64,000 nt of DNA from contig NZ_JASZYB010000001.1 of NCBI RefSeq assembly GCF_030317205.1, forward strand, positions 1,736,001 to 1,800,000. Direction: 5' to 3'. Below, piece after piece: positions 17,297-26,305 of the stretch. Position 1 is the first letter of the stretch; every line of letters begins with the position of its first letter. The notes beneath the pieces are model-generated. The model made no database searches. It was not told the DNA's origin and was given only the letters and a program-made list of their open reading frames with translations. This stretch comes from Variovorax sp. J2L1-78 (lineage in GTDB: Bacteria > Pseudomonadota > Gammaproteobacteria > Burkholderiales > Burkholderiaceae_C). The position numbers and the translations under genes were made by a program.

Positions 17297-17614
17297 TCAG
17301 CCCTCGTCGGGCCGCATCGGGATGTCGCCGAGCGCCTCGTCGTTGCGCACGTCGCGCGCCGCCTTCATGAGCCCGATCGACAGACCGTCGCCGTGCCCCG
17401 CAAAGCCCTTCGCGATGCCCTCGAGCGCGGTCGACAGCGGCAGGTCGCCGTCGTCCGCGGCATCCATGGCGATGTTCAGCACGCGTGCGGCCATCTGGCG
17501 ATAGGTCACGACGCCCGCTTTCTCGAGCACCGCCACCAGGTCCAGGTACAGCGCCAGGTTGAGGTCGAAAGCCAGCTTGGCGGTCACGTCGAGGTTGTCG
17601 TCATCGTTGTTCAT
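17297..17614 (-). CDS. Hypothetical small protein
   Basis: I do not recognise this 105-residue protein. It is soluble, acidic at both ends (NNDDDNLDV at the start, MRPDEG at the end) and predicted largely helical. It has no signal peptide or membrane segment. The ATG at 17614 is preceded by AGGAGC at ideal spacing, which favours it over the earlier start at 17632. It lies between opgC and a one-helix membrane peptide gene, with 172 bases on the opgC side. The clear ribosome site and sustained frame indicate that it is real. Confidence 0.7.
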   Translation of the reverse strand: MNNDDDNLDVTAKLAFDLNLALYLDLVAVLEKAGVVTYRQMAARVLNIAMDAADDGDLPLSTALEGIAKGFAGHGDGLSIGLMKAARDVRNDEALGDIPMRPDEG

Positions 17615-17695
17615 GGGTGCTCCTGCTGACACCCATTATTGCCAAGGCCCGCCGAGCGATGCGTCAGAAAGTTGCGACACCTGCAGCGCATCCGC

Positions 17696-17884
17696 TCATT
17701 TGCGCGCGCTGCGTTCGCGCGCCCGCCGCACCTGCCGGCTCTGGGTGGCGAACTCGGCCGCACGTTGCTTGATCTGCTTCTTCTCGGCGCGCCCCTTGCG
17801 CAGGTGGCGACCGAGAAAGTAGCTGCCGATGCCGGTGGCCACGGCGATCACCAGGCCGATGGTGCTGAAGTCGATGTTGCCCAT
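17696..17884 (-). CDS. Hypothetical one-helix membrane protein
   Basis: This is a 62-residue predicted inner-membrane peptide. An N-terminal hydrophobic helix at about 8-26 (TIGLVIAVATGIGSYFLG) is followed by a strongly basic cytoplasmic tail (RHLRKGRAEKKQIKQRAAEF). It begins 16 bases after the parC stop, so it may be cotranscribed with the topoisomerase IV genes. No function is known to me. A short membrane helix with an Arg/Lys tail is common for small membrane-associated factors but is not diagnostic. Confidence 0.65.
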   Translation of the reverse strand: MGNIDFSTIGLVIAVATGIGSYFLGRHLRKGRAEKKQIKQRAAEFATQSRQVRRARERSARK

Positions 17885-17900
17885 GGTGTGTGTCGCTCCG

Positions 17901-20285
17901 TCACTGCACCCGCGTGATCTGCGCCGGCTTGAAGCCCAGGTCGGCGGCCTTGCCCTTGCGGCCGCGCGCCGCCTTGGCATTGTTGAGCGAACGGATCTCG
18001 AGCGTCTCGTCGCGTTCCTTGCCGCCACGGCCGATGCCTTCGATCTTCACGCTGCGCGTATAGGCCGCGGCACCCGCCAGCGTGTCCTTGGCTTCCAGGT
18101 CGATCAGCGTGAGCCCGCGGCCGCCCTTGGGCAGCGCCTTGAGTTCGGTGATGTCGAAGGTCAGGATGCGGCCGCCGGTCGATGCGCAGGCCACGTGCGT
18201 CGCGGCCGGCATCGGCTCGGCGCCGCTCGCGCCGCCGACCAGCGACGGACGGCAGAGCTGCTCGCCCTCGCCCACGTCGATGAAGGCCTTGCCGCCGCGC
18301 TGGCGCGACATCATGTTCTCGACCGAAGCGATGAATCCATAGCCGCCGCTGTTCGACAGCAGCAGCTGCGCGCCCACCGGGCCCGCAAAGTAGTGCGCCA
18401 GCTGCGTGCCGCTGTCGAGCTCGATGAGCGTGGTGACCGGCTGGCCGTCGCCGCGGCCGCCTGGCAGCGACGCGACCGGCACGGTGTAGACGCGCACCGT
18501 CTTGTCCTTGGCGGTGCCGAAGACCAGCAGCGTGTCGACGCTGCGGCATTCGAAGGCGCCGTAGAGTGTGTCGCCGGACTTGAAGCTGTACTCGGCCGGC
18601 GCGCCGTTCGCCGCCTTCTCGCTGGCCCAGCCCTTCTGCGTGCGGACCCAGCCCTTCTGCGACACGATGACGGTCACCGGTTCGTCGACCACCTTCACTT
18701 CGGCCACGGCGCGCTTCTCGGCCTGGATCAGCGTGCGGCGTGCGTCTTCGAAGGTCTTGGCATCGGCCTCGATTTCCTTGACCAGCAGGCGGCGCAGCGC
18801 GGCCGGGCTGCCGAGGATGTCTTCCAGCTTCTTCTGCTCTTCGCGCAGGCCCTTGAGTTCCTGCTCGATCTTGATGGCTTCCAGCCGCGCCAGTTGGCGC
18901 AGGCGGATCTCGAGGATGTCTTCGGCCTGGCGTTCGCTCAGGTTGAAGCGCGCGATGAGCGCGGCCTTCGGGTCGTCGGCCGCGCGGATGATCGCGATCA
19001 CCTCGTCGATGTTCAGCAGCACCAGCTGCCGGCCTTCGAGGATGTGGATGCGGTCGAGCACCTTGCCCAGGCGGTGCTTCGAGCGCTTCTCGACGGTGAC
19101 CTCGCGGAAGGCGATCCACTCGTTGAGCATCTGCCGCATCGACTTCTGCACCGGCTTGCCGTCGATGCCGACCATCGTGAGGTTGATCGACGACGAGCTC
19201 TCCAGCGAGGTCTGCGCCAGCAGCGTGGTGATGAATTCTTCCTGGCTGATGCGCGAGGTCTTGGGCTCGAACACCAGGCGCACCGCGGCGTCCTTGCTCG
19301 ACTCGTCGCGCACCACGTCGAGCACCGACAGGATGGCGGCCTTGACCTGCACCTGCTCGGTCGACAGCGCCTTCTTGCCGGCCTTGATCTTCGGGTTGGT
19401 CAGCTCTTCGATCTCTTCGAGCACCTTCTGCGTGCTGACGCCCGGCGGCAGCTCGTTGACCACCAGCTGCCACTGGCCTCGCGCCAGGTCCTCGATCTTC
19501 CAGCGCGCGCGCACCTTGAGCGAGCCGCGGCCGGTGCGGTAGGCGTCGGCGATGTCGCTCGCACTGCTGATGATCTGCGCGCCGCCGGGGTAGTCGGGGC
19601 CGGGCACGATCTGCAGCAGCTCTTCGTCGCTCAGCTTGCCGTTCGACTTGATGAGCGCGACGCAGGCGTCGGCGATCTCGCGCAGGTTGTGGCTCGGGAT
19701 TTCCGTGGCCAGGCCGACCGCGATGCCGCTCGCGCCGTTGAGCAGCACGAAGGGCAGGCGCGCGGGCAAGAGGCGCGGCTCCTCGGTGCTGCCGTCGTAG
19801 TTGGGAATGAAGTCGACCGTGCCTTCGTCGATCTCGTCGAGCAGCAGGCTCGTGATGCGTGCGAGGCGTGCTTCCGTGTACCGCATGGCCGCAGCGCCGT
19901 CGCCGTCGCGGCTGCCGAAGTTGCCCTGGCCGTCGACCAGCGGGTAGCGCTGCGAGAAATCCTGCGCCATGCGCACCAGTGCGTCGTACGCGGCCTGGTC
20001 GCTGTGCGGGTGGAAGCGGCCGAGCACATCGCCGACCACGCGCGCGCTCTTCACCGGCTTGGCACCGACCGTGCCGTTGGTGCCGCCGAAGCCCAGGCCC
20101 ATGCGCGACATCGAATAGAGGATGCGGCGCTGCACCGGCTTCTGGCCGTCGCTCACGTCGGGCAGCGCGCGGCCCTTGACCACGCTGAGCGCGTATTCGA
20201 GGTAGGCGGTCTGCGCGTAGTCGGCCAGCGTCAGCGCGTTGGGGTCTTCGGGGTTCGGGAGGTCGAGCGTGGGTTGGTCGTCCAT
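17901..20285 (-). CDS. parC: DNA topoisomerase IV subunit A
   Basis: This 794-residue subunit cleaves and religates DNA for chromosome decatenation. The catalytic tyrosine is Tyr136 in [11 protein letters not shown]. The N-terminal breakage domain holds [19 protein letters not shown], and the C-terminal part is a short pinwheel-type domain, as expected for ParC rather than GyrA. The quinolone-determining segment reads [17 protein letters not shown], so Ser95, Gln97 and Asp101 occupy the positions of E. coli Gly78, Ser80 and Glu84. The partner parE lies upstream in the same direction, with a lytic transglycosylase gene between them. Confidence 0.96.
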   Translation of the reverse strand: MDDQPTLDLPNPEDPNALTLADYAQTAYLEYALSVVKGRALPDVSDGQKPVQRRILYSMSRMGLGFGGTNGTVGAKPVKSARVVGDVLGRFHPHSDQAAYDALVRMAQDFSQRYPLVDGQGNFGSRDGDGAAAMRYTEARLARITSLLLDEIDEGTVDFIPNYDGSTEEPRLLPARLPFVLLNGASGIAVGLATEIPSHNLREIADACVALIKSNGKLSDEELLQIVPGPDYPGGAQIISSASDIADAYRTGRGSLKVRARWKIEDLARGQWQLVVNELPPGVSTQKVLEEIEELTNPKIKAGKKALSTEQVQVKAAILSVLDVVRDESSKDAAVRLVFEPKTSRISQEEFITTLLAQTSLESSSSINLTMVGIDGKPVQKSMRQMLNEWIAFREVTVEKRSKHRLGKVLDRIHILEGRQLVLLNIDEVIAIIRAADDPKAALIARFNLSERQAEDILEIRLRQLARLEAIKIEQELKGLREEQKKLEDILGSPAALRRLLVKEIEADAKTFEDARRTLIQAEKRAVAEVKVVDEPVTVIVSQKGWVRTQKGWASEKAANGAPAEYSFKSGDTLYGAFECRSVDTLLVFGTAKDKTVRVYTVPVASLPGGRGDGQPVTTLIELDSGTQLAHYFAGPVGAQLLLSNSGGYGFIASVENMMSRQRGGKAFIDVGEGEQLCRPSLVGGASGAEPMPAATHVACASTGGRILTFDITELKALPKGGRGLTLIDLEAKDTLAGAAAYTRSVKIEGIGRGGKERDETLEIRSLNNAKAARGRKGKAADLGFKPAQITRVQ

Positions 20286-20319
20286 GTCTTGTTGGCTTTT
20301 CTGACTCTGTCTGTCGTGT

Positions 20320-21132
20320 CTATTCGGTGGCCGGCGGGGCCGTGTCGATGCCTTCGGCCGCGGCGCGCGGCGCGGCGATTTCCATGCGCACCCGGCCCGG
20401 CGCCTGGCCGTGGCCGGTGGTCATGCCAGGCTTGAGATACGCGTAGAGCTGCAGCACGGTCTTCACGTAGTTCTGCGTCTCGCGGTAGTTCGGGATCTTG
20501 TTGCCGGCGCGCTGCACCGCCCCCTCGCCAGCGTTGTAAGCGGCCAGCGCCAGCTCGATCTGGCCTTCGAACAGCTCGATCAGGTGGTCCAGGTAGCGGG
20601 CGCCCGCGGTGATGTTGATGCGCGGGTCGAACAGCTTGGCCTCTTGCGTCTTGCGCTTGTCGCCGCGCACGCCGTAGCGCTCGGCCGTGCCGGGCATCAG
20701 CTGCATCAGGCCGAGCGCGCCCTTGGGCGACACGGCCTGCGCGTCGAAGCCCGACTCGGTGGCGACCAGCGCCTGCAACAGCTCGTAGTCGATCGAATGC
20801 GTGCGCGCTGCGTCGCGCAGCGCGGCCTTGGCAACCTTGTAATTGGGCGAGGCCTCGAACAGCGCCAGCAGCGTCTGGGCGGCCGGCGTCACGCTGCCGC
20901 CGTCGGCGCCTTTCGGTGCCCGCGCGATGCCCAGCGGCGCGATGCCGTCGGCCGTGTCGAACTGCTGCCCGCCCTTGAAGAAGAGCTGGTAACGCGCATC
21001 GAGCTTCTCAGCAGCGAAGTGCGCCACGCCCTGCGCGTCGACATAGCCGTAGATGTCGGCGGCATGCGCGAACACCGGCGCGGCGATCAGCACGAGGCTC
21101 GCCAGCAGGGTTCGGAAGCGGGATGCGGACAT
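20320..21132 (-). CDS. Lytic transglycosylase (SLT family)
   Basis: This 270-residue periplasmic murein lyase has a signal peptide of about 25 residues ([16 protein letters not shown]). A DUF4124-like stretch follows ([20 protein letters not shown]). The SLT domain is at about 105-235, with catalytic Glu126 in [10 protein letters not shown] followed by [17 protein letters not shown] and AYNAGEGAV. It would cleave glycan strands to 1,6-anhydro-muropeptides during wall turnover. A start at MSASRF gives a proper signal peptide. It lies 40 bases after parE and 34 bases before parC, so it is probably cotranscribed with topoisomerase IV. Confidence 0.92.
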   Translation of the reverse strand: MSASRFRTLLASLVLIAAPVFAHAADIYGYVDAQGVAHFAAEKLDARYQLFFKGGQQFDTADGIAPLGIARAPKGADGGSVTPAAQTLLALFEASPNYKVAKAALRDAARTHSIDYELLQALVATESGFDAQAVSPKGALGLMQLMPGTAERYGVRGDKRKTQEAKLFDPRINITAGARYLDHLIELFEGQIELALAAYNAGEGAVQRAGNKIPNYRETQNYVKTVLQLYAYLKPGMTTGHGQAPGRVRMEIAAPRAAAEGIDTAPPATE

Positions 21133-21172
21133 CAAGGATTCGTTCGGTCGGTGGATTCGTCGATGAGCGCCG

Positions 21173-23149
21173 TCAGACATCGATCTCGATGTCATCGGCC
21201 CGGATTTCCATGAGTTCGCGTCGCGCGGCGGCCTCGCCCTTGCCCATCAGCTTGGTGATCTCGCCTTCGGTTTCGCCGAAGGCCAGCCGGCCGAGGCCGA
21301 CCTGCAGCAGACGGCGCGTGTCCGGATTGAGCGTGGTTTCCCACAATTGTTCCGCACTCATTTCGCCCAGGCCCTTGAAGCGGCTGATGCTCCAGGCGCC
21401 TTCCTTGACGCCATCCTTGCGCAGCTTGTCGAGCGTGGCGACCAGTTCGCCCTCGTCCAGCGCATACACCTTGGACGCTGGCTTCTTGCCGCGCGCCGGT
21501 GCGTCGATGCGGAACAGCGGCGGCTTGGCGACGTAGACGTGGCCGGTCTCAATCAGCTTCGGGAAGTGGCGGAAGAACAGCGTGAGCAGCAGGACCTGGA
21601 TGTGCGAGCCATCGACGTCGGCATCGGACAGGATGCAGACCTTGCCGTAGCGCAACCCGCTCATGTCGGGCGTGTCGTTGGGGCCGTGCGGGTCGACGCC
21701 GATGGCCACCGAGATGTCGTGGATCTCGGTGTTGGCGAAGAGCCGGTCGCGCTCCACCTCCCAGGTGTTGAGCACCTTGCCGCGCAGCGGCAGCACCGCC
21801 TGCGACTCCTTGTCGCGGCCCATCTTGGCGCTGCCGCCGGCGGAATCGCCCTCGACCAGGAAGACCTCGTTGTGGCTGATGTCCTTGCTTTCGCAGTCGG
21901 TCAGCTTGCCCGGCAGCACGGCCACGCCCGAGCCCTTGCGCTTCTCGACCTTCTGGCCGGCCTTCTGCCGGGTCTGCGCGGCCTTGATCGCGAGTTCGGC
22001 CAGCTTCTTGCCGTAGTCGACGTGCTGGTTGAGCCACAGCTCCAGCGCCGGGCGCACGAAGCTCGACACCAGGCGCACCGCGTCGCGCGAATTCAGGCGT
22101 TCCTTGATCTGGCCCTGGAACTGCGGGTCGAGCACCTTGGCGCTCAGCACGTACGAGGCACGCGCAAACACGTCTTCGGGCAGCAGCTTCACGCCCTTGG
22201 GCAGCAGCGAGTGGAACTCGATGAAGCTCTTGACCGCCGTGAACAGGCCGTCGCGCAGACCGCTCTCGTGCGTGCCGCCGGCGCTGGTCGGGATCAGGTT
22301 GACGTAGCTCTCGCGCACCGGCTGGCCGTCTTCGGTGAAGGCCACGCACCAGTCGGCGCCCTCGCCTTCGGCGAAGTTGTCGGCGTTCTTGTCGGCATGG
22401 CCGGCGCCTTCGAACAGCGGGATGACCGGCTCGCCGTTGAGCGTCTGCATCAGGTAGTCGCGCAGGCCGCCCTTGTAGAGCCAGGTCTGGGTGTCGCCGC
22501 TCTTCTCGTTGACCAGCGTGACGCTCACGCCCGGCATCAGCACGGCCTTGCTGCGCAAGAGGTGCGTCAACTCGTGCATCGGCAGCGTCGCCACCTCGAA
22601 GTACTTGGCGTCGGGCCAGGCGCGCACCGTGGTGCCCTGCTTGCGGTCGCCGCCGGTCTGCGGTCGGATCTGCAGCGGCTCGATCACGTCGCCGGCCGAG
22701 AAGGCCAGCTGGGCCACCGAACCCTCACGGTGCGACACGACCTCCAGCCGCTTCGACAGCGCATTGGTCACCGACACGCCCACGCCGTGCAGGCCGCCCG
22801 AGAAGCTGTAGGCGCCGCCCGAGCCCTTGTCGAACTTGCCGCCGGCATGCAGCCGGGTGAACACGAGTTCGACGACGGGCGCCTTTTCTTCGGGGTGCAG
22901 GCCAAAGGGAATGCCGCGGCCGTCGTCCTCGATGCCGACCGAACCGTCGGTGTGCAGCGTGACCTTGATCTTCTTGCCATAGCCCGCCAACGCTTCGTCG
23001 GCCGCGTTGTCGAGCACTTCCTGGATGATGTGCAGGGGGTTGTCGGTCCGGGTGTACATGCCCGGACGCTGCTTGACCGGCTCGAGGCCCTTGAGGACGC
23101 GGATCGAGCCTTCGGAGTATTCGGGGAGAGTCTTGGGGGAAGTCGCCAT
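21173..23149 (-). CDS. parE: DNA topoisomerase IV subunit B
   Basis: This 658-residue ATPase subunit drives strand passage by ParC. The GHKL ATP site is seen in QEVLDNAADEALAGYG, IEDDGRGIPFG and GGLHGVGVSVTNALS. The Toprim part has LVEGDSAGGSAKMGRD and CILSDADVDGSHI, which bind the catalytic metals. The C-terminal GDxxRR-type segment (LNPDTRRLLQVGLG) is present. The length suits ParE rather than the longer GyrB. It is the first gene of a parE-SLT-parC run. A LexA-box-like site lies 34-53 bases upstream of the start. Confidence 0.96.
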   Translation of the reverse strand: MATSPKTLPEYSEGSIRVLKGLEPVKQRPGMYTRTDNPLHIIQEVLDNAADEALAGYGKKIKVTLHTDGSVGIEDDGRGIPFGLHPEEKAPVVELVFTRLHAGGKFDKGSGGAYSFSGGLHGVGVSVTNALSKRLEVVSHREGSVAQLAFSAGDVIEPLQIRPQTGGDRKQGTTVRAWPDAKYFEVATLPMHELTHLLRSKAVLMPGVSVTLVNEKSGDTQTWLYKGGLRDYLMQTLNGEPVIPLFEGAGHADKNADNFAEGEGADWCVAFTEDGQPVRESYVNLIPTSAGGTHESGLRDGLFTAVKSFIEFHSLLPKGVKLLPEDVFARASYVLSAKVLDPQFQGQIKERLNSRDAVRLVSSFVRPALELWLNQHVDYGKKLAELAIKAAQTRQKAGQKVEKRKGSGVAVLPGKLTDCESKDISHNEVFLVEGDSAGGSAKMGRDKESQAVLPLRGKVLNTWEVERDRLFANTEIHDISVAIGVDPHGPNDTPDMSGLRYGKVCILSDADVDGSHIQVLLLTLFFRHFPKLIETGHVYVAKPPLFRIDAPARGKKPASKVYALDEGELVATLDKLRKDGVKEGAWSISRFKGLGEMSAEQLWETTLNPDTRRLLQVGLGRLAFGETEGEITKLMGKGEAAARRELMEIRADDIEIDV

Positions 23150-23182
23150 GGGGGCGGATTGTAGTGAGCAACGCGCCGGGGG

Positions 23183-23202
23183 ACTGGATGCTCATACAGT
23201 AC
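23183..23202 (-). promoter_or_regulatory. Candidate LexA (SOS) box upstream of parE
   Basis: On the minus strand the core reads CTGTATGAGCATCCAG, which fits CTG-N10-CAG; one half-site is CTGT and the other CCAG instead of ACAG. The 20-base site differs from the well-known E. coli recA SOS box at only two positions, by my recollection. It lies 34-53 bases upstream of parE and 104-123 bases upstream of the divergent MFS gene, so either could be the target. Binding has not been shown. Confidence 0.6.
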
Positions 23203-23306
23203 CCTGCCGATCGATGCGCCCACCGCATCGCGAACCGGACGAAATATCAAGAATGCCAGTCGCCCGGGTAACGGCGCTGTCAAGGCCGATTGGCTACAGT
23301 CGGCAG

Positions 23307-24536
23307 ATGTCCTCGACCACCCCGGCCCAACCGCTGTCGCTCAAGCAGGTCCTGATCTGCGGCGCCATGATCGTCACCCTGTCCATGGGCATCCGGCACG
23401 GTTTCGGCCTGTGGCTGCAGCCGATCACCCAGGAGCAGGGCTGGACGCGCCAGACCTTCTCGCTGGCCATCGCCATCCAGAACCTCTCCTGGGGCGTGAT
23501 GGGCGTGTTCGCCGGCATGCTGGCCGACAAGCTCGGCGCCTTCCGCGTGCTGCTGATCGGCGCGGCCTGCTATGCGCTGGGGCTGGCCGGCATGGCGCTG
23601 TCGCCGACGCCGCTGCTCTTCGCCCTCACGGCCGGCGTGCTGATCGGCGCGGCGCAGGCGGGCACAACCTATGCCGTGATCTACGGCGTGATCGGGCGGC
23701 AGATCCCCGTGGAGCGGCGCTCGTGGGCGATGGGCGTGGCGGCGGCCGCCGGCTCCTTCGGCCAGTTCCTGATGGTGCCGATCGAGGGCCAGCTGATCGC
23801 CCGCCTGGGCTGGCACACCGCGCTGCTGGCGCTCGCCGCGGTGGTGCTGCTGATCGTGCCGCTGGCCTTCGGGCTGCGCGAGCCAGCGCGCGTGGCCATG
23901 CTCGGCGCCCGGCGCGAGCAGAGCATCGTCCAGGCGGTGATCGAGGCCTTCAGGTACCCCAGCTTCGGCCTGCTGATGGCCGGCTATTTCGTCTGCGGCT
24001 TCCAGGTGGTCTTCATCGGCGTGCACATGCCCAGCTACCTCAAGGACAAGGGCCTGTCGCCCGAAGTGGCCAGCTACGCGCTGGCGCTGATCGGCCTGTT
24101 CAACGTGTTCGGCTCGTACGCGGCCGGCACGCTCGGGCAACGGCTGTCCAAGCGGAAGATCCTGGCGTCCATCTACTTCGGGCGCGCCATCGCCATCTCG
24201 CTGTTCCTGATCGTGCCGCTCTCGCCGCTGTCGGTCTACGTCTTCGCGGCGGTGATCGGCTTCCTCTGGCTGTCGACCGTGCCGGCGACCAATGCGCTGA
24301 TCGCGCAGATCTTCGGCGTGGCCCACCTGTCGATGCTCAGCGGCTTCGTCTTCCTGGGCCACCAGGTCGGCTCGTTCCTGGGCGTGTGGCTCGGGGGCTT
24401 CCTGTACGACCGCACCGGCAGCTACGACATCGTCTGGTACATCGCCATCGCGCTGGGCGTGATGGCGGCGCTGGTCAACCTGCCGGTGAAGGAGGGCGCG
24501 ATCGCCCGGCCGGCGCCTCAACCTCAATCGGCCTGA
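23307..24536 (+). CDS. Major facilitator superfamily transporter
   Basis: This 409-residue inner-membrane transporter has twelve predicted helices. The N-terminal SLKQVLICGAMIVTLSMGIR and the loop GFGLWLQPITQEQGWTRQTF resemble the oxalate/formate-antiporter-like MFS group (monocarboxylate porters). The loop 2-3 motif FAGMLADKLGAFRVLLIG is present. The start ATG at 23307 places helix 1 directly after a short N-terminus; a longer in-frame version would be rich in charged residues. It is divergent from parE across 157 bases that contain the LexA-like site. The substrate is unknown. Confidence 0.88.
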   Translation: MSSTTPAQPLSLKQVLICGAMIVTLSMGIRHGFGLWLQPITQEQGWTRQTFSLAIAIQNLSWGVMGVFAGMLADKLGAFRVLLIGAACYALGLAGMALSPTPLLFALTAGVLIGAAQAGTTYAVIYGVIGRQIPVERRSWAMGVAAAAGSFGQFLMVPIEGQLIARLGWHTALLALAAVVLLIVPLAFGLREPARVAMLGARREQSIVQAVIEAFRYPSFGLLMAGYFVCGFQVVFIGVHMPSYLKDKGLSPEVASYALALIGLFNVFGSYAAGTLGQRLSKRKILASIYFGRAIAISLFLIVPLSPLSVYVFAAVIGFLWLSTVPATNALIAQIFGVAHLSMLSGFVFLGHQVGSFLGVWLGGFLYDRTGSYDIVWYIAIALGVMAALVNLPVKEGAIARPAPQPQSA

Positions 24537-24547
24537 CCGCCTGACAC

Positions 24548-24688
24548 ATGCACGCCCCCACCCGCCACCGCTGGATGCAGGCCGCTGCCGTCGCCGCCGG
24601 GCTGGCAGTGCTCGCGGGCGTGTTCATGCTCTACACCCAGCCGGCCTTCATGGTCACGCTGATCGACCAGCTCTGGAGCTGCTTCTGA
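24548..24688 (+). CDS. Small single-helix membrane peptide
   Basis: This is a 46-residue reading frame with an N-terminal basic stretch (APTRHRW) and one hydrophobic helix ([19 protein letters not shown]), ending in WSCF. It starts 11 bases after the MFS gene stop and runs into the methyltransferase region, so cotranscription is likely. I do not recognise it. Membrane-peptide composition and tight placement support coding, but no strong ribosome site is visible. Confidence 0.5.
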   Translation: MHAPTRHRWMQAAAVAAGLAVLAGVFMLYTQPAFMVTLIDQLWSCF

Positions 24689-24732
24689 GCCCCGAACCGC
24701 ACGGCGCGCTGCAGGCGCCCTCGCCCTGGATC

Positions 24733-25263
24733 GTGCGCTGGTCTCACCTGGTGCCGCCCGCCGGCGCGGTGCTCGACGTGGCCTGCGGCGCGGGACGGCA
24801 CATGCGCTGGTTTGCCGACCGCGGCCATCCGACCACCGGCGTCGACCGTTCGGAAGACGCGGTGCAGGCCGCCTCGCGCCATGGGCGCGTGCTGCAGGCC
24901 GACATCGAAAGCGGCCCCTGGCCCTTCGACGGGCGGCGCTTCGCGGCCGTCGTCGTCACGAACTACCTCTGGCGCCCTCGCCTGCCCGACACCGTGGCGG
25001 CGGTGGCACCGGGCGGGGTGCTGCTCTACGAAACCTTCGCCGCCGGCAACGAGACGGTCGGCAAGCCTTCGCGCGCCGACTTCCTGCTGCAGCCCGGCGA
25101 ACTGCTGGCCGCCTGCACCGGGCTGCGGGTGGTGGCCTACGAAGACGGCTTCCTGCCGTCGCCGGACCGCTTCGTGCAGCGCATCGCCGCGGTTCGACCG
25201 CCCACGACGCTCGGTGCTTTCCCGGAACGGCACCCCCTCGGCGACCCCGCGCCGGGTCAGTAG
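24733..25263 (+). CDS. Class I SAM-dependent methyltransferase
   Basis: This small methyltransferase has at least 176 residues. The SAM site is [20 protein letters not shown] followed by the acidic residue in [26 protein letters not shown] and [14 protein letters not shown] fit the later strands. The first ordinary start codon is GTG at 24733. The frame stays open upstream, however, and encodes [20 protein letters not shown], whose PSPW-VRW part I expect in family members. Translation may therefore begin at the CTG at 24685, overlapping the upstream stop by 4 bases (CTGA). The substrate is unknown. Confidence 0.8.
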   Translation: MRWSHLVPPAGAVLDVACGAGRHMRWFADRGHPTTGVDRSEDAVQAASRHGRVLQADIESGPWPFDGRRFAAVVVTNYLWRPRLPDTVAAVAPGGVLLYETFAAGNETVGKPSRADFLLQPGELLAACTGLRVVAYEDGFLPSPDRFVQRIAAVRPPTTLGAFPERHPLGDPAPGQ

Positions 25264-25301
25264 AATGCGTCCTTTCGTCCCAACCGACAAAGAGACCCCC
25301 C

Positions 25302-26192
25302 TTGGAGCAACTCACAGGCAGCATCGTCGCGCTCGCAACGCCGATGCATGAAGACGGCAGCGTCGACTACCCCGCGCTGCGCCGGCTGATCGACTGGCAC
25401 ATCGACGAGGGCACCGACTGCCTGGGCGTGGTCGGTACCACCGGCGAATCCCCCACGGTCGACGTCGAGGAGCACTGCGAAATCATCCGCGTGTCGGTCG
25501 AGCAGGCCAAGGGCCGTGTGCCCGTCATGGCCGGCTGCGGCGCTAATTCGACCAAGGAAGCGATCGAGCTGGCCAAGTTCGCCAAGGGCGTCGGTGCCGA
25601 CTCGCAACTGCAGGTCGTGCCCTACTACAACAAGCCCACGCAGGAAGGCCAGTACCAGCACTTCAAGGCCATCGCCGAAGCGGTGGGCGACCTGCCCGTC
25701 GTGCTGTACAACGTGCCCGGCCGCACCGTGGCCGATATGGCGCACGACACCGTGCTGCGCCTGGCGCAGGTGCCGGGCATCATCGGCATCAAGGAAGCGA
25801 CCGGCAACATCGAGCGGGCCCAGTGGCTGATCCGCGACCTGCCCAAGCACTTCGCTGTGTATTCCGGGGACGACCCCACCGCCGTCGCGCTCATGCTGTG
25901 CGGCGGCCAGGGCAACATCAGCGTCACGGCCAACGTGGCGCCGCGCAAGATGCACGAGCTGTGCGTGGCGGCCCTGGCAGGCGACGTCGCTACGGCCATG
26001 CGCATCCAGTTCGAACTGATGCCGCTGCACCGCAACCTGTTCATCGAACCCAACCCCATTCCGCTGAAGTGGGCGATGGCGCGCATGGGCCTGTGCGGCG
26101 GCGCGCTGCGCCTGCCCCTGACCGAACTCGGCGAAGCCAGCCGGCCGGCCGTCGAAGCCGCCCTGCGCGCCACCGGACTGCTCAAGGACTGA
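25302..26192 (+). CDS. dapA: 4-hydroxy-tetrahydrodipicolinate synthase
   Basis: This 296-residue enzyme condenses pyruvate with aspartate semialdehyde, the first committed step to diaminopimelate and lysine. The Schiff-base lysine is Lys164 in IGIKEATGN. The catalytic triad region [11 protein letters not shown] (Thr46/47), Tyr136 in [10 protein letters not shown] and Arg141 are present. The start is TTG, preceded by AAAGAGA, and no in-frame ATG fits better. It is followed 113 bases later by bamC, the same order as dapA-bamC in E. coli. Confidence 0.96.
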   Translation: MEQLTGSIVALATPMHEDGSVDYPALRRLIDWHIDEGTDCLGVVGTTGESPTVDVEEHCEIIRVSVEQAKGRVPVMAGCGANSTKEAIELAKFAKGVGADSQLQVVPYYNKPTQEGQYQHFKAIAEAVGDLPVVLYNVPGRTVADMAHDTVLRLAQVPGIIGIKEATGNIERAQWLIRDLPKHFAVYSGDDPTAVALMLCGGQGNISVTANVAPRKMHELCVAALAGDVATAMRIQFELMPLHRNLFIEPNPIPLKWAMARMGLCGGALRLPLTELGEASRPAVEAALRATGLLKD

Positions 26193-26305
26193 GCGGTCCG
26201 CCGAGCCCACCGCATCTCACACGCAACCTTTTGCGCACGGCCGACTCCGACAGGGCGGCCGATGCGGCCTCGATTGATCGAACCATTCCACCAAGGAAGA
26301 CGACG

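Noticed and set aside
25257..25301. TAGAAT as a -10 element for dapA
   Set aside because: No -35 match at 16-18 bases, and the hexamer overlaps the methyltransferase stop. Too weak to list.
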